Source of the DNA: Naasia sp. SYSU D00057
Lineage (GTDB): Bacteria; Actinomycetota; Actinomycetes; Actinomycetales; Microbacteriaceae
DNA: 64,000 nucleotides
Direction of reading: 5' to 3'
Assembly: GCF_017916505.1 (NCBI RefSeq)
Contig: NZ_JAFMSZ010000003.1
Location: 124,001-188,000 of the forward strand
This document shows positions 15,438-23,192 of the stretch, in pieces (the first letter of the stretch is position 1; the number at the start of each line of letters is the position of its first letter). The position numbers and the translations under genes were made by a program. The notes below the pieces were generated by a model. It saw nothing but the letters and a program-made list of their open reading frames with translations. It was not told the DNA's origin and made no database searches.

Positions 15438-17696
15438 ATGCATCCCCACGTCTCACAACTCACACTCGAAGAGAAGGCAGGACTACTGTCCGGCGGCTCC
15501 TTCTGGAAGACCCGCGCCGTAGACCGACTGGGCATCCCCTCCATGGTGCTGACCGATGGACCGCACGGCGTGCGCTATCAGCGGGAGGACAGCGACCATC
15601 TCGGCCTGTTCGACAGCGAACCCGCCACCAGCTTCCCGACGGCTTCGGCAACGGGATCTTCATGGGATCCCGAACTCGTCGAGGAGATGGGCCGAGCTCT
15701 TGGCGCTGAAAGCAGGGCCATCGGTGTCAACATCCTTCTCGGGCCGGGCGTCAACATGAAGCGCTCACCCCTGTGCGGACGGAACTTCGAGTACTTCGGC
15801 GAGGATCCGCTACTGGCCGGCGTGCTCGGCTCCGCGTGGGTAAGGGGCATCCAGTCCCAGGGAGTCGGCGCCTCGGTCAAGCACTACGCGGCAAACAACC
15901 AGGAGACCGACCGCATGCGGGTAAGCGCTGAGGTCGATGAGCGGACCTTGCGGGAGATCTACCTTCCCGCTTTCGAACGAATTGTTTGTGAGACACAGCC
16001 GGCGACGATCATGTGTTCTTACAACAAGGTGAACGGCGTCTACGCGTCACAGAACCGTTGGCTTTTGAGCGACACGCTGCGCGGGGACTGGGGCTTCGAG
16101 GGCTACGTCGTCTCGGACTGGGGGGCCGTTGTGGATCCGGTCGCGGCAGTGGCGGCCGGTCTCGATCTGGCGATGCCCGGCGCGGGAGAGAGTGTCCCAG
16201 AATCCATCGTGGAAGCGGTGCGTTCCGGAAACCTCGATGAGGCCAGCGTCGACACGGCGGTGTCGAACATACTCACCGTGCATGATCGTCTCCTCGCCGA
16301 TCGCCCTGCGGTCACCCCCGATCACGCGGCGAACCACGCCTTGGCTCGGCGAATCGCAACCGAGAGTTCGGTGCTGCTGACCAACGAAGGCAGCATCCTC
16401 CCCCTGGAAGCAGGTCAAGGCGGAAACATCGCGGTTATCGGAGAGTTCGCACGGACTCCGCGATATCAGGGCGCGGGAAGTTCACACATCAAGCCCACTC
16501 GCCTGGACGACGCATTGAGCGCTATCAGGGCAATGAGCGACCGCGAGATCGGCTTCGCAGCGGGGTTCAGCTTCGACGGAGCTGACGACTCGACGCTTCG
16601 CGCGGAAGCCGTGGAGCTAGCCTCACGCTCTGAGGTCGTGGTCTTGTTCCTCGGTCTGTCCGACGCCGAAGAATCCGAGGGTTTCGACCGCAAGAATCTG
16701 TTGCTGCCGGAGACGCAACGCCTGCTCGTCGCGGACGTGGTCGCGGCGAACCCGAACGTCATCGTCGTGCTGAGCAATGGCGGCGTGGTCACCCTTGACG
16801 GGATCGCCGGCGTCGTTCCGGCAGTCCTCGAGATGTGGCTCGGAGGCCAAGCTTCCGGTTCAGCAGCGGCTGAGATCCTGTTTGGTGCTGCAGAGCCAGG
16901 CGGGCGTCTCGCGGAAACCATCCCGCTTGCTCTGTCACACAACCCCGCGCATGTCAATTGGCCGGGGTCGGACGGGATCGTTCGGTACGGCGAGGGGGTA
17001 TACATCGGCTACCGCTGGTACGACGCGACCGACCGTGAGGTGGCGTTCCCGTTCGGGTACGGACTCAGCTACACCCGCTTCGAGTACTCCGACCTCGCCG
17101 TCAGGGTGGCCGACCGTACGGTCGCACAGGCGACGGTGCAGGTGACAATCGAGAACACTGGGGCACGCGCCGGCTCCGACGTTGTTCAGGTGTATGTCGG
17201 AGACGTTGAATCCACTGTCGATCGCCCCGCTCGCGAGCTTAAGGGCTTCGTCAAGGTGCACCTGGAGCCTGGAGAACGACGCACGGTGACCATCGACCTC
17301 GATGACCGCGCCTTCGCGTTCTGGCGTCAGGGATCCTGGGTGGTCGAACCCGGAGCCTTCACGATAGAGGTCGGGTCCCACTCGAGGAGTCTCCCGCTGC
17401 GCGAAGTGATCGAACTGGAGGTGCCCACACCTGTGATCGTTCCGGACAGGGATTCGACGGTTGCAGAGTGGGCTGATCACCCTTCCGGCATGAAGGCACT
17501 CCGCGAGGTGCTCAGCCACTTCGGCCCCGCGGCGGAGGCCATGGTGGGGGAGGAAACGTTGCAGATGGTCGGTTCGATGCCTCTGCGGACGATGCTGACC
17601 TTCGCAGCACAGGCGGCTCCGGAAACTGTTGACCTCGATGAGATCATCGAATCCCTCCTGTCAGAGGTACAGCAAGCCGGGCCGGTTCCCGCATAA
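15438..17696 (+). CDS. Glycoside hydrolase family 3 beta-glucosidase
   Basis: 752-aa GH3 enzyme hydrolysing terminal beta-linked sugars. LTDGPHGVR and GPGVNMKRSPLCGRNFEYFG mark the TIM-barrel domain, SVKHYAANNQETDR the Lys-His substrate motif, and GYVVSDWGA holds nucleophile Asp227. The alpha/beta sandwich domain follows (about 300-510) and a C-terminal fibronectin-III-like domain includes RELKGFVKVHLEPGERRTV. No signal peptide, so the sugar is imported first by the MFS protein. The stop TAA overlaps the ATG of the GH1 gene. Confidence 0.95.
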   Translation: MHPHVSQLTLEEKAGLLSGGSFWKTRAVDRLGIPSMVLTDGPHGVRYQREDSDHLGLFDSEPATSFPTASATGSSWDPELVEEMGRALGAESRAIGVNILLGPGVNMKRSPLCGRNFEYFGEDPLLAGVLGSAWVRGIQSQGVGASVKHYAANNQETDRMRVSAEVDERTLREIYLPAFERIVCETQPATIMCSYNKVNGVYASQNRWLLSDTLRGDWGFEGYVVSDWGAVVDPVAAVAAGLDLAMPGAGESVPESIVEAVRSGNLDEASVDTAVSNILTVHDRLLADRPAVTPDHAANHALARRIATESSVLLTNEGSILPLEAGQGGNIAVIGEFARTPRYQGAGSSHIKPTRLDDALSAIRAMSDREIGFAAGFSFDGADDSTLRAEAVELASRSEVVVLFLGLSDAEESEGFDRKNLLLPETQRLLVADVVAANPNVIVVLSNGGVVTLDGIAGVVPAVLEMWLGGQASGSAAAEILFGAAEPGGRLAETIPLALSHNPAHVNWPGSDGIVRYGEGVYIGYRWYDATDREVAFPFGYGLSYTRFEYSDLAVRVADRTVAQATVQVTIENTGARAGSDVVQVYVGDVESTVDRPARELKGFVKVHLEPGERRTVTIDLDDRAFAFWRQGSWVVEPGAFTIEVGSHSRSLPLREVIELEVPTPVIVPDRDSTVAEWADHPSGMKALREVLSHFGPAAEAMVGEETLQMVGSMPLRTMLTFAAQAAPETVDLDEIIESLLSEVQQAGPVPA

Positions 17697-18874
17697 TGCC
17701 CCTCCCGAAGGACTTCCTCTGGGGGGCGGCCACTTCAGCCCATCAGGTAGAGGGCGGGAATTGGACGAGTGACTGGTGGCGGATCGAACGCACCTCCGGT
17801 GCCCCGCTGGAACCGAGCGGCGACGCGGTGGATCACTATCACCGCTACCCCGAGGACATGCAGCTGCTGGCAGATGCGGGCCTCAACGCGTACCGGTTCA
17901 GCATCGAGTGGGCTCGGATTGAGCCGGAGAAGGGCGAGTACTCGCGCGCCCAACTCCAGCACTACCGAAGGATGATTGACACCGCTCGCGAGGCGGGTCT
18001 CGAGCCCGTCGTAACTCTGCACCACTTCTCGAATCCGGCGTGGTTCGCCGCCGAGAGCGGATGGACCACCCCAGGCGGGGTGGACCATTTCGCCATGTAT
18101 GTCGAGACCGTGTCGTCGATTCTCGACGGAGCGGGTTGGGTTGCGACGATCAACGAGCCCAACATCCTCTCCCTCATGGAAGCTATGCGGCAGGCGAGCT
18201 CCTCCGGAGCGGTAGCGTCTAGATTAACCGCTGCTCAAATGCCAATCCCGGATGAGGAGACGGGACTAGTGCTGGTCGAAGCGCATCGACGTGCTGTAGA
18301 AATCCTCCGAGCGAACACGTCGGCGAGGGTCGGCTGGACGGTCGCGCAGCAAGCATTCGTTCCAGGGCCCGGCAGCGAGGAGACCTTTCCTCGCATCTCG
18401 TGGCTCTGGGAGGACCTATACCTTCAAGCGTCGCGAGGCGACGACTTCGTGGGTACTCAGTCCTACACAAGCCAGACAATCGACTCCAACGGCGTGGTAC
18501 CTCATCCCGACAGTCCTGACAACACCCTGAACGGATGGGCCTACCGCCCTGACGCGCTAGGCATTGCGTTGCGTCATGCTCATGAGGTCACAGAAGGGGT
18601 CCCCCTCCTCGTGACCGAGAACGGGATAGCGACCGCCGACGACGAACGTCGAATTGCCTACACAAGCGCGGCACTGGAGCACCTAACCGCAGCCGTTGAG
18701 GACGGCATTGACGTGCGGGGCTACCTCCACTGGTCCGCCCTCGACAACTTCGAGTGGGGAGACTGGGCGCCGACCTTCGGGCTGATTGCCGTAGATCGCG
18801 ACACGTTCGCGCGGCACCCGAAACCGAGCTTGGCGTGGCTCGGCTCGGTGGCTCAGAACAACGGGGTGATCTGA
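17696..18874 (+). CDS. Glycoside hydrolase family 1 beta-glucosidase
   Basis: 392-aa cytosolic retaining beta-glycosidase. FLWGAATSAHQVEGG is the N-terminal signature, INEPN holds acid/base Glu154 and VTENGI holds nucleophile Glu308; WSALDNFEWGDW closes the aglycone pocket. It is somewhat shorter than the usual 440-480 residues because loops are reduced. No phospho-sugar binding pattern is obvious, which fits non-PTS uptake. Coupled to the GH3 gene by a one-base stop/start overlap and last of the LacI-controlled set. Confidence 0.95.
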   Translation: MPLPKDFLWGAATSAHQVEGGNWTSDWWRIERTSGAPLEPSGDAVDHYHRYPEDMQLLADAGLNAYRFSIEWARIEPEKGEYSRAQLQHYRRMIDTAREAGLEPVVTLHHFSNPAWFAAESGWTTPGGVDHFAMYVETVSSILDGAGWVATINEPNILSLMEAMRQASSSGAVASRLTAAQMPIPDEETGLVLVEAHRRAVEILRANTSARVGWTVAQQAFVPGPGSEETFPRISWLWEDLYLQASRGDDFVGTQSYTSQTIDSNGVVPHPDSPDNTLNGWAYRPDALGIALRHAHEVTEGVPLLVTENGIATADDERRIAYTSAALEHLTAAVEDGIDVRGYLHWSALDNFEWGDWAPTFGLIAVDRDTFARHPKPSLAWLGSVAQNNGVI

Positions 18875-18956
18875 TACTGCTTGATTCGAGACGAACCGGA
18901 GGCGGCGAGGCACGTGATCCGTGCGGTTCGATTCAACGAGCGGCGCAGAGGTTTGA

Positions 18957-19352
18957 ATGTGTGCCTTCCCCCGAGTAACCAGGGCTTCCATTGGCTCATG
19001 GACGAATTGTGCGCGAACGACTCGATCAACGTTTCGCGTTCATAACCACTTGGGCCGAGCCATGGCCGACCGCACCCGTTCACGCATCCTGCTTCGCCTC
19101 CTCGAGGGGCCCGCCTACCCGGCCGTCCTTGCCGAGGAGCTCGGTGCGACGCGGCAGAACGTCTCCAATCACCTGGCGTGCCTGCGCGACTGCGGGATCG
19201 TGGTGGTGCAGCACGAGGGGCGGCAGACCCGCTACGAGATCGCCGATTCGCACCTCACGGCGGCACTGAACTCGCTGCTCTCCGTAGACGACTCCACCCC
19301 GTGCCTCGATCCCGTCTGTCCGATCCCCGGCTGTTGCGAGGCGCGCGAGTGA
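18957..19352 (+). CDS. ArsR/SmtB-family metal sensor repressor, possibly with damaged N-terminus
   Basis: Winged-helix metalloregulator. The core from about residue 36 reads LGRAMADRTRSRILLRLLEG, RQNVSNHLACLRDCGIVVV and RQTRYEIAD, as in CmtR/CadC-like sensors. The Cys residues of LACLRDC and the tail CLDPVCPIPGCC are likely metal ligands. The first 30 residues of this frame do not look like the family, while the neighbouring frame from ATG 18999 reads MDELCANDSIN, a typical start for these sensors, and stops at 19044. A single-base loss near 19034 may therefore have broken the N-terminus. The stop overlaps the GTG of a decayed CDF transporter gene. Confidence 0.75.
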   Translation: MCAFPRVTRASIGSWTNCARTTRSTFRVHNHLGRAMADRTRSRILLRLLEGPAYPAVLAEELGATRQNVSNHLACLRDCGIVVVQHEGRQTRYEIADSHLTAALNSLLSVDDSTPCLDPVCPIPGCCEARE

Positions 19353-19517
19353 CCGCGCTGGAAACAGCGGAGACGGCACGGCTGACTCACCGCGGGCTGC
19401 GCCTCGCCCAGTTTCACCCTCGCCCACAACGTCGCTAAGGGGATCGTCTCAGGGGAGGCTCGGGAGGGCGATCTGCTCGAGGATGATGAGGATGATCGCG
19501 ACGAGGAGGTGAAGTGA
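19349..19517 (+). pseudogene. Cation diffusion facilitator remnant with large internal deletion
   Basis: From GTG 19349 the sequence reads LETAETARLTHRGLRLAQF, the start of CDF metal exporters that follow ArsR genes in Actinobacteria. One extra T near 19412 shifts the frame. In the corrected frame it continues TLAHNVAKGIVSGEAREGDL, LEDDEDDRDEEVK and stops at 19517. The second half matches the acidic end of such CDF proteins (EGREAWEGEL..DD), so about 170-200 middle residues with all transmembrane helices have been deleted. Transport function is lost. The gene still provides the ribosome-binding region for the next small ORF. Confidence 0.72.
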
Positions 19518-19582
19518 TGGACACCTGCTGCGACGGAAGCTGCTGCACCGGAGCATGCGCCGACGGCTGCACCTGCTGCTGA
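19517..19582 (+). CDS. 21-residue cysteine-rich peptide (8 Cys), metallothionein-like candidate
   Basis: ATG 19517 overlaps the stop of the CDF remnant (TGATG) and has an excellent GAGGAGG 7 bases upstream, so translation is well supported. The product has cysteines at positions 4, 5, 9, 10, 14, 18, 20 and 21 of 21, in CC-x3-CC-x3-C-x3-C-x-CC spacing, with Asp, Gly, Thr and Ala between. Such density implies thiolate metal binding. I know no named family with this exact pattern; mycobacterial MymT is a larger analogue. It sits between an ArsR/CDF metal pair and an arsenic gene set. It could instead be the surviving start of a longer lost gene. Confidence 0.55.
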   Translation: MDTCCDGSCCTGACADGCTCC

Positions 19583-19623
19583 CCGGACGGGGTCATGCCT
19601 CGGCCTCCCCACGGACGGTCTAT

Positions 19624-19678
19624 ATTGACATTCATCGATGCAGGCGGCCATACTCGCCGCATCGACATACTTCGATGC
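19624..19678 (+). promoter_or_regulatory. Promoter with two ArsR-type boxes
   Basis: TTGACA (19625-19630) and CATACT (19649-19654) are spaced by 18 bases. The -35 is embedded in ATTGACATTCATCGATGC, an ArsR-like imperfect palindrome, and a second, perfect one, GCATCGA-N6-TCGATGC, covers 19659-19678. Both would block polymerase until metal or arsenite is bound. Confidence 0.7.
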
Positions 19679-19713
19679 GGCGGCCGGCGGACGCCGCAGA
19701 TCAGGACCGCAAC

Positions 19714-21027
19714 GTGACCCTCCTCGACCTCACCGTCCCTCGGCCCCGCTCGTCGCGACTGGACGGCCTGCCCATCGCCATCATCGGTGCCGGTCCCATC
19801 GGACTCGCCGCCGCCGCCGAACTGCTGGAGCGGGGCCTCGACTTCGCGATCTACGAGGCGGGGGAGAAGGCCGGAGACGCCGTCGCGTCCTGGGGGCACA
19901 TCCGCCTGTTCTCGCCGTGGCGGCAACTCGTCGACCCGGCGGCCCGCCGCCTGCTGGTCGCCGCCGGATGGAGGGAGCCGGCCCCCGAGGCGCTCCCGAC
20001 CGGAGCGGATCTCGTATCGGAGTACCTGGCGCCCCTCGCCGCGCTTCCCGAGATCGCGTCGCGCCTCGTGACCGGCGCGGCGGTGGTCGGTGTCAGCCGG
20101 GAGGGGATGGACCGCACGCGCTCCACGGGGCGAGCCGCGACTCCTTTCCTGCTGCGGCTGAGCACCGCCGACGGCGTCGAGGAGGTGACCGCGCGCGCCG
20201 TGATCGACGCATCCGGCACCTACCGGACCCCGAACAGCCTCGGATCGAGCGGCCTGGACCCGCTCGGTATCGAGGACGTGAGGGACCGGATCACGAGCGC
20301 GATGCCCGATGTGCACGGCGCCGAGCGGCAGCGCTTCGCGGGTCGCCGCGTGGCGGTGGTCGGCGCCGGCCACTCCGCCGCAGGCACCCTCCTGAACCTG
20401 GCCGCGCTCGCCGAGGAGGAGCCGGGCACCGAGGTCGTCTGGGTCATCCGCAACGCGAGCGCCGTGCGGATTCGCACCTCCGCGGATGACGAGCTCCAGG
20501 TCCGTGCCTCCCTCGGCTCTCGGCTCGATGCACTCGTCGAGCGCGGAGCGATCAAGCGCGTCGACGGCTTCGAGATCGTCCGCCTCGGGAAAACCGCGGA
20601 CGGTCGCGTGGAGGTCGTGGGGCGCCGGGGGAACGGACTCGAGCGGATCGAGGTGGACGTCGTGGTGAACGCGACCGGTTTCCGCCCGGACCTCGACATG
20701 CTCCGCGAGGTGCGGCTGGAGCTCGACGAGATAGTCGAGGCGCCGAAGCGGCTCGCACCGCTCATCGATCCGAACGTGCACACCTGCGGGACGGTGGAGC
20801 CGCACGGCTTCGCGGAGCTCCAGCAGCCGGAGCCGGACTTCTTCCTCGCCGGGATGAAGAGCTACGGACGCGCCCCGACCTTCCTGCTCGCCACGGGCTA
20901 CGAGCAGGTGCGCTCGATCGTCGCCTGGCTCGCCGGCGACGCCGCCGCCGCACGCGATGTTCGACTCACGCTGCCCGCCACCGGAGTCTGCTCCACGAAT
21001 CCGAGCGGCGGCTCGTCCTGCTGTTGA
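19714..21027 (+). CDS. ArsO-like FAD-dependent monooxygenase of the arsenic locus
   Basis: 437-aa flavoprotein from GTG 19714 (GGA about 8 bases upstream; longer frames run through the operators). IIGAGPIGLAAAAELLE binds FAD, VVGAGHSAAGTLLNLA binds NAD(P)H, and the final VVVNATGFRPD is the family's second flavin motif. The layout is that of group B monooxygenase-like ArsO proteins found in actinobacterial ars operons. Its tail ends in Cys-Cys, with a further Cys ten residues earlier. The exact reaction is uncertain; oxidation linked to arsenical resistance is inferred from neighbours (ArsR-type boxes, ArsR-ArsC, ArsC). Confidence 0.75.
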   Translation: MTLLDLTVPRPRSSRLDGLPIAIIGAGPIGLAAAAELLERGLDFAIYEAGEKAGDAVASWGHIRLFSPWRQLVDPAARRLLVAAGWREPAPEALPTGADLVSEYLAPLAALPEIASRLVTGAAVVGVSREGMDRTRSTGRAATPFLLRLSTADGVEEVTARAVIDASGTYRTPNSLGSSGLDPLGIEDVRDRITSAMPDVHGAERQRFAGRRVAVVGAGHSAAGTLLNLAALAEEEPGTEVVWVIRNASAVRIRTSADDELQVRASLGSRLDALVERGAIKRVDGFEIVRLGKTADGRVEVVGRRGNGLERIEVDVVVNATGFRPDLDMLREVRLELDEIVEAPKRLAPLIDPNVHTCGTVEPHGFAELQQPEPDFFLAGMKSYGRAPTFLLATGYEQVRSIVAWLAGDAAAARDVRLTLPATGVCSTNPSGGSSCC

Positions 21028-21055
21028 CGCCCGTCCGGCGTCGGCCCGACCCTCG

Positions 21056-21061
21056 TAGACT
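21056..21061 (+). promoter_or_regulatory. -10 box, leaderless start of the ArsR-ArsC gene
   Basis: TAGACT ends 7 bases before ATG 21069, so the transcript probably starts at the start codon. Confidence 0.6.
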
Positions 21062-21068
21062 CGCGGCC

Positions 21069-22016
21069 ATGCCGGACGGACAGGAGGTCGGTGTCGTCGA
21101 CCGGAGCGCCGCGGAGCGAACCGCTCGCACCGCCCGCGCTCTGACGGACCCGACTCGGATGCAGATCCTCAGCCTCATCGTCAGCAGCCCTGACGGGCGG
21201 GCGCTCGTCGGACAGCTCGCCGACCGGCTCCTTCTCCGTCAGCCCACCGTCAGCCACCATGTCCGCGTCATGGTGGACGAGGGCGTCCTCGACCGCCATA
21301 AGGAGGGGCGGGTGGTGTGGTACTCGGTCCGCCCGGATCGCCTGCCGCAGGTCCTCGATCTCCTGCACGGTGCCGCACCGGCTGGCAATGACGAGTCCGT
21401 GCTGGATCGCATCGCCGACGACCTCGCCCTCCGCTTCGAGGGGGTGTTCTCTCCGGAGACGGTGAGCCGGTACGTGCGGGAGAGCTACGAACTGCTGGCG
21501 TCCGAGGCGGGGATCACGAAGTACCTGCCGTCGCTGACGGGCAGGTTCGCCGCCGAGCGGCTGCGCGCCCTCGCTCGTGCAGAGCGCGACGAGGATGCCG
21601 GGGTGCCGGAGGTCCTGTTCGTGTGCGTGCAGAACGCCGGACGATCCCAGATCGCGTCCGCGATCCTTCGGTTCCTCGCCGGGGACGGGGTGGAGGTGCG
21701 CACCGCAGGCTCGGCCCCGGCAGCTGATGTCAATCCCACGATCGTCCGGGTCCTCGACGAGATCGGCGTGCCCCTGGCGGGCGAGTTCCCGAAGCCCCTC
21801 ACGGACGAGGTGGTCCGCGCGTCGGACTACGTCATCACCATGGGGTGCGGGGACGCCTGCCCCGTGTACCCCGGCAAGACCTACCTCGACTGGGACCTGC
21901 CCGACCCGGTCGGCAAGGGCATCGACGAGGTGCGCCTGATCCGCGATGACATCTCCATACGGGTGCGCGCCCTTCTCGCCGAGATGGGCTTCCCGTCCCG
22001 GGTGAACGCACGGTGA
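21069..22016 (+). CDS. ArsR-ArsC fusion: arsenic sensor plus thioredoxin-type arsenate reductase
   Basis: 315-aa two-domain protein. Residues about 10-95 are an ArsR winged helix (ARALTDPTRMQILSLIVSS, QPTVSHHVRVMVDEGVLDRH, GRVVWYSVRPD). A helical linker leads to a low-molecular-weight phosphatase-type reductase (about 180-310) with P-loop CVQNAGRS (Cys186 to Arg192) and the resolving pair GCGDACPVYPGK. Such fusions are known in Actinobacteria and couple sensing with As(V) reduction; whether the fused sensor binds As(III) cannot be seen. The next gene is a stand-alone ArsC behind a separate palindrome, so this protein may control it. Confidence 0.88.
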   Translation: MPDGQEVGVVDRSAAERTARTARALTDPTRMQILSLIVSSPDGRALVGQLADRLLLRQPTVSHHVRVMVDEGVLDRHKEGRVVWYSVRPDRLPQVLDLLHGAAPAGNDESVLDRIADDLALRFEGVFSPETVSRYVRESYELLASEAGITKYLPSLTGRFAAERLRALARAERDEDAGVPEVLFVCVQNAGRSQIASAILRFLAGDGVEVRTAGSAPAADVNPTIVRVLDEIGVPLAGEFPKPLTDEVVRASDYVITMGCGDACPVYPGKTYLDWDLPDPVGKGIDEVRLIRDDISIRVRALLAEMGFPSRVNAR

Positions 22017-22043
22017 ATCTCCGGCGGAGACCCTTCCTTCATC

Positions 22044-22061
22044 CATAGACAGACGTCTATG
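22044..22061 (+). promoter_or_regulatory. Palindromic operator before arsC
   Basis: CATAGAC-AGAC-GTCTATG has perfect 7-bp arms, 29 bases before the arsC ATG. It is a probable site for an ArsR-type protein, perhaps the ArsR-ArsC fusion next door. Confidence 0.65.
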
Positions 22062-22090
22062 CTTTTGGGAGCATCGAAGGAGAGACCCTC

Positions 22091-22501
22091 ATGAGCGACA
22101 AGCCCACCGTCCTGTTCGTCTGTGTCCACAACGCGGGCCGATCCCAGATGGCCGCCGGGTACATGGAGGCGCTGTCCGAGGGACGCGTCCAAGTGCTGTC
22201 CGCCGGATCCGCGCCGAAGAACCAGATCAACCCCGTCGCCGTGCAGGCCATGGCGGAGGAGGGGATCGACATCGCGAACAACGTGCCGAAGATCCTCACT
22301 TCCGAGGCGGTGAAGGAATCCGATGTCGTGATCACCATGGGCTGTGGTGACACCTGCCCCTACTTCCCGGGCAAGCGCTACGAGGACTGGGAGCTCGTCG
22401 ACCCGGCCGGCAAGGACATCACGGTCGTGCGCGAGGTGCGGAACGACATCAAGCGCCGCATCGAGCAGCTCCTGTCCGAGATCCTGCCCGTCACCGCCTG
22501 A
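22091..22501 (+). CDS. arsC: Arsenate reductase ArsC (LMW-phosphatase type)
   Basis: 136-aa cytosolic enzyme reducing arsenate to arsenite. CVHNAGRSQMA provides nucleophile Cys11 and Arg17 of the Cx5R loop; GCGDTCPYFPGK gives Cys85 and Cys89 for the disulfide relay, and ELVDP the conserved Asp-Pro loop. GAAGGAG upstream sets the ATG. It is very similar to the reductase half of the preceding fusion. Arsenite formed here needs an exporter (Acr3/ArsB), and none is present in the window. Confidence 0.92.
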   Translation: MSDKPTVLFVCVHNAGRSQMAAGYMEALSEGRVQVLSAGSAPKNQINPVAVQAMAEEGIDIANNVPKILTSEAVKESDVVITMGCGDTCPYFPGKRYEDWELVDPAGKDITVVREVRNDIKRRIEQLLSEILPVTA

Positions 22502-22558
22502 TCGACGAGTTCCGAATCGGCCCTGCTTCGGCTCGGCTCGCATCACCGTGTGACTCTT

Positions 22559-22583
22559 TGCACCGGAAGTGCAGTATGGTGCA
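22559..22583 (+). promoter_or_regulatory. Inverted repeat and -10 box before the XRE-cupin gene
   Basis: TGCACC (22559-22564) and GGTGCA (22578-22583) form an inverted repeat spanning TATGGT (22575-22580), which lies 6 bases before ATG 22587. Layout suits a leaderless, autoregulated promoter. Confidence 0.6.
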
Positions 22584-22586
22584 CTG

Positions 22587-23192
22587 ATGCACGACAGCAC
22601 CGCCGTTCTCGCCGCGTCGATCGGCGCGCGCGTCCGCCAGGAGCGCCAAGCACGACATTGGACTCTCGATCAGCTCGCGGATGCCGCGGACGTCAGCCGC
22701 CGCATGGTGGTGAACATCGAGCAGGGCGCGACCAACCCCAGTGTCGGGACGCTGTTGAAGATCAGTGACGCGCTGGGCGTCGGGCTGCCGGCACTCGTCT
22801 CGCCCCCTCAGCCCAAGCCGGTGCGCGTGACCCGGCGCGGGGAAGGGGCCGTGCTCTGGAGCGGCGACGCGGGGGGCCGCGGTGTGCTGGTGGCCGGCAC
22901 CGACGTGCCCGATGTGCTCGAGCTGTGGGAGTGGACGCTCGGCGTCCGCGACGAGCACACGACCGAGGCGCACGCCGCCGGCACCCGGGAGGTGCTGCAG
23001 GTCCAGGAGGGCGTGATCCGGATGGAGGTGGCCGGTCAGTCGGTCGTCCTGGAGCCGGGCGACGCCATCGCGTTCCCGGGCGACGTCCCGCACTCCTACG
23101 TCAACGCCGGAGAGCGAAAAGCGCGCTTCACGGTCGCCGTGTCGGAGCCCGGCTTCGGGTCGCGATCCCGATCGGAGCCGGCCGATGCGTGA
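22587..23192 (+). CDS. XRE-family regulator with C-terminal cupin domain
   Basis: 201-aa regulator. The N-terminal Cro/CI helix-turn-helix (RVRQERQARHWTLDQLADAA, VSRRMVVNIEQGATNPSVGT) covers about residues 12-65. The C-terminal cupin barrel (about 110-195) has EVLQVQEGVIRMEVAGQSVV and LEPGDAIAFPGDVPHSYVNA, a small-molecule sensing fold. It heads an overlapping operon with a B3/B4 protein, an FMN-binding PaiB-like protein and an EamA transporter, so it probably senses an amino acid or related metabolite moved or handled by these. The inverted repeat at its start suggests autoregulation. Confidence 0.88.
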   Translation: MHDSTAVLAASIGARVRQERQARHWTLDQLADAADVSRRMVVNIEQGATNPSVGTLLKISDALGVGLPALVSPPQPKPVRVTRRGEGAVLWSGDAGGRGVLVAGTDVPDVLELWEWTLGVRDEHTTEAHAAGTREVLQVQEGVIRMEVAGQSVVLEPGDAIAFPGDVPHSYVNAGERKARFTVAVSEPGFGSRSRSEPADA

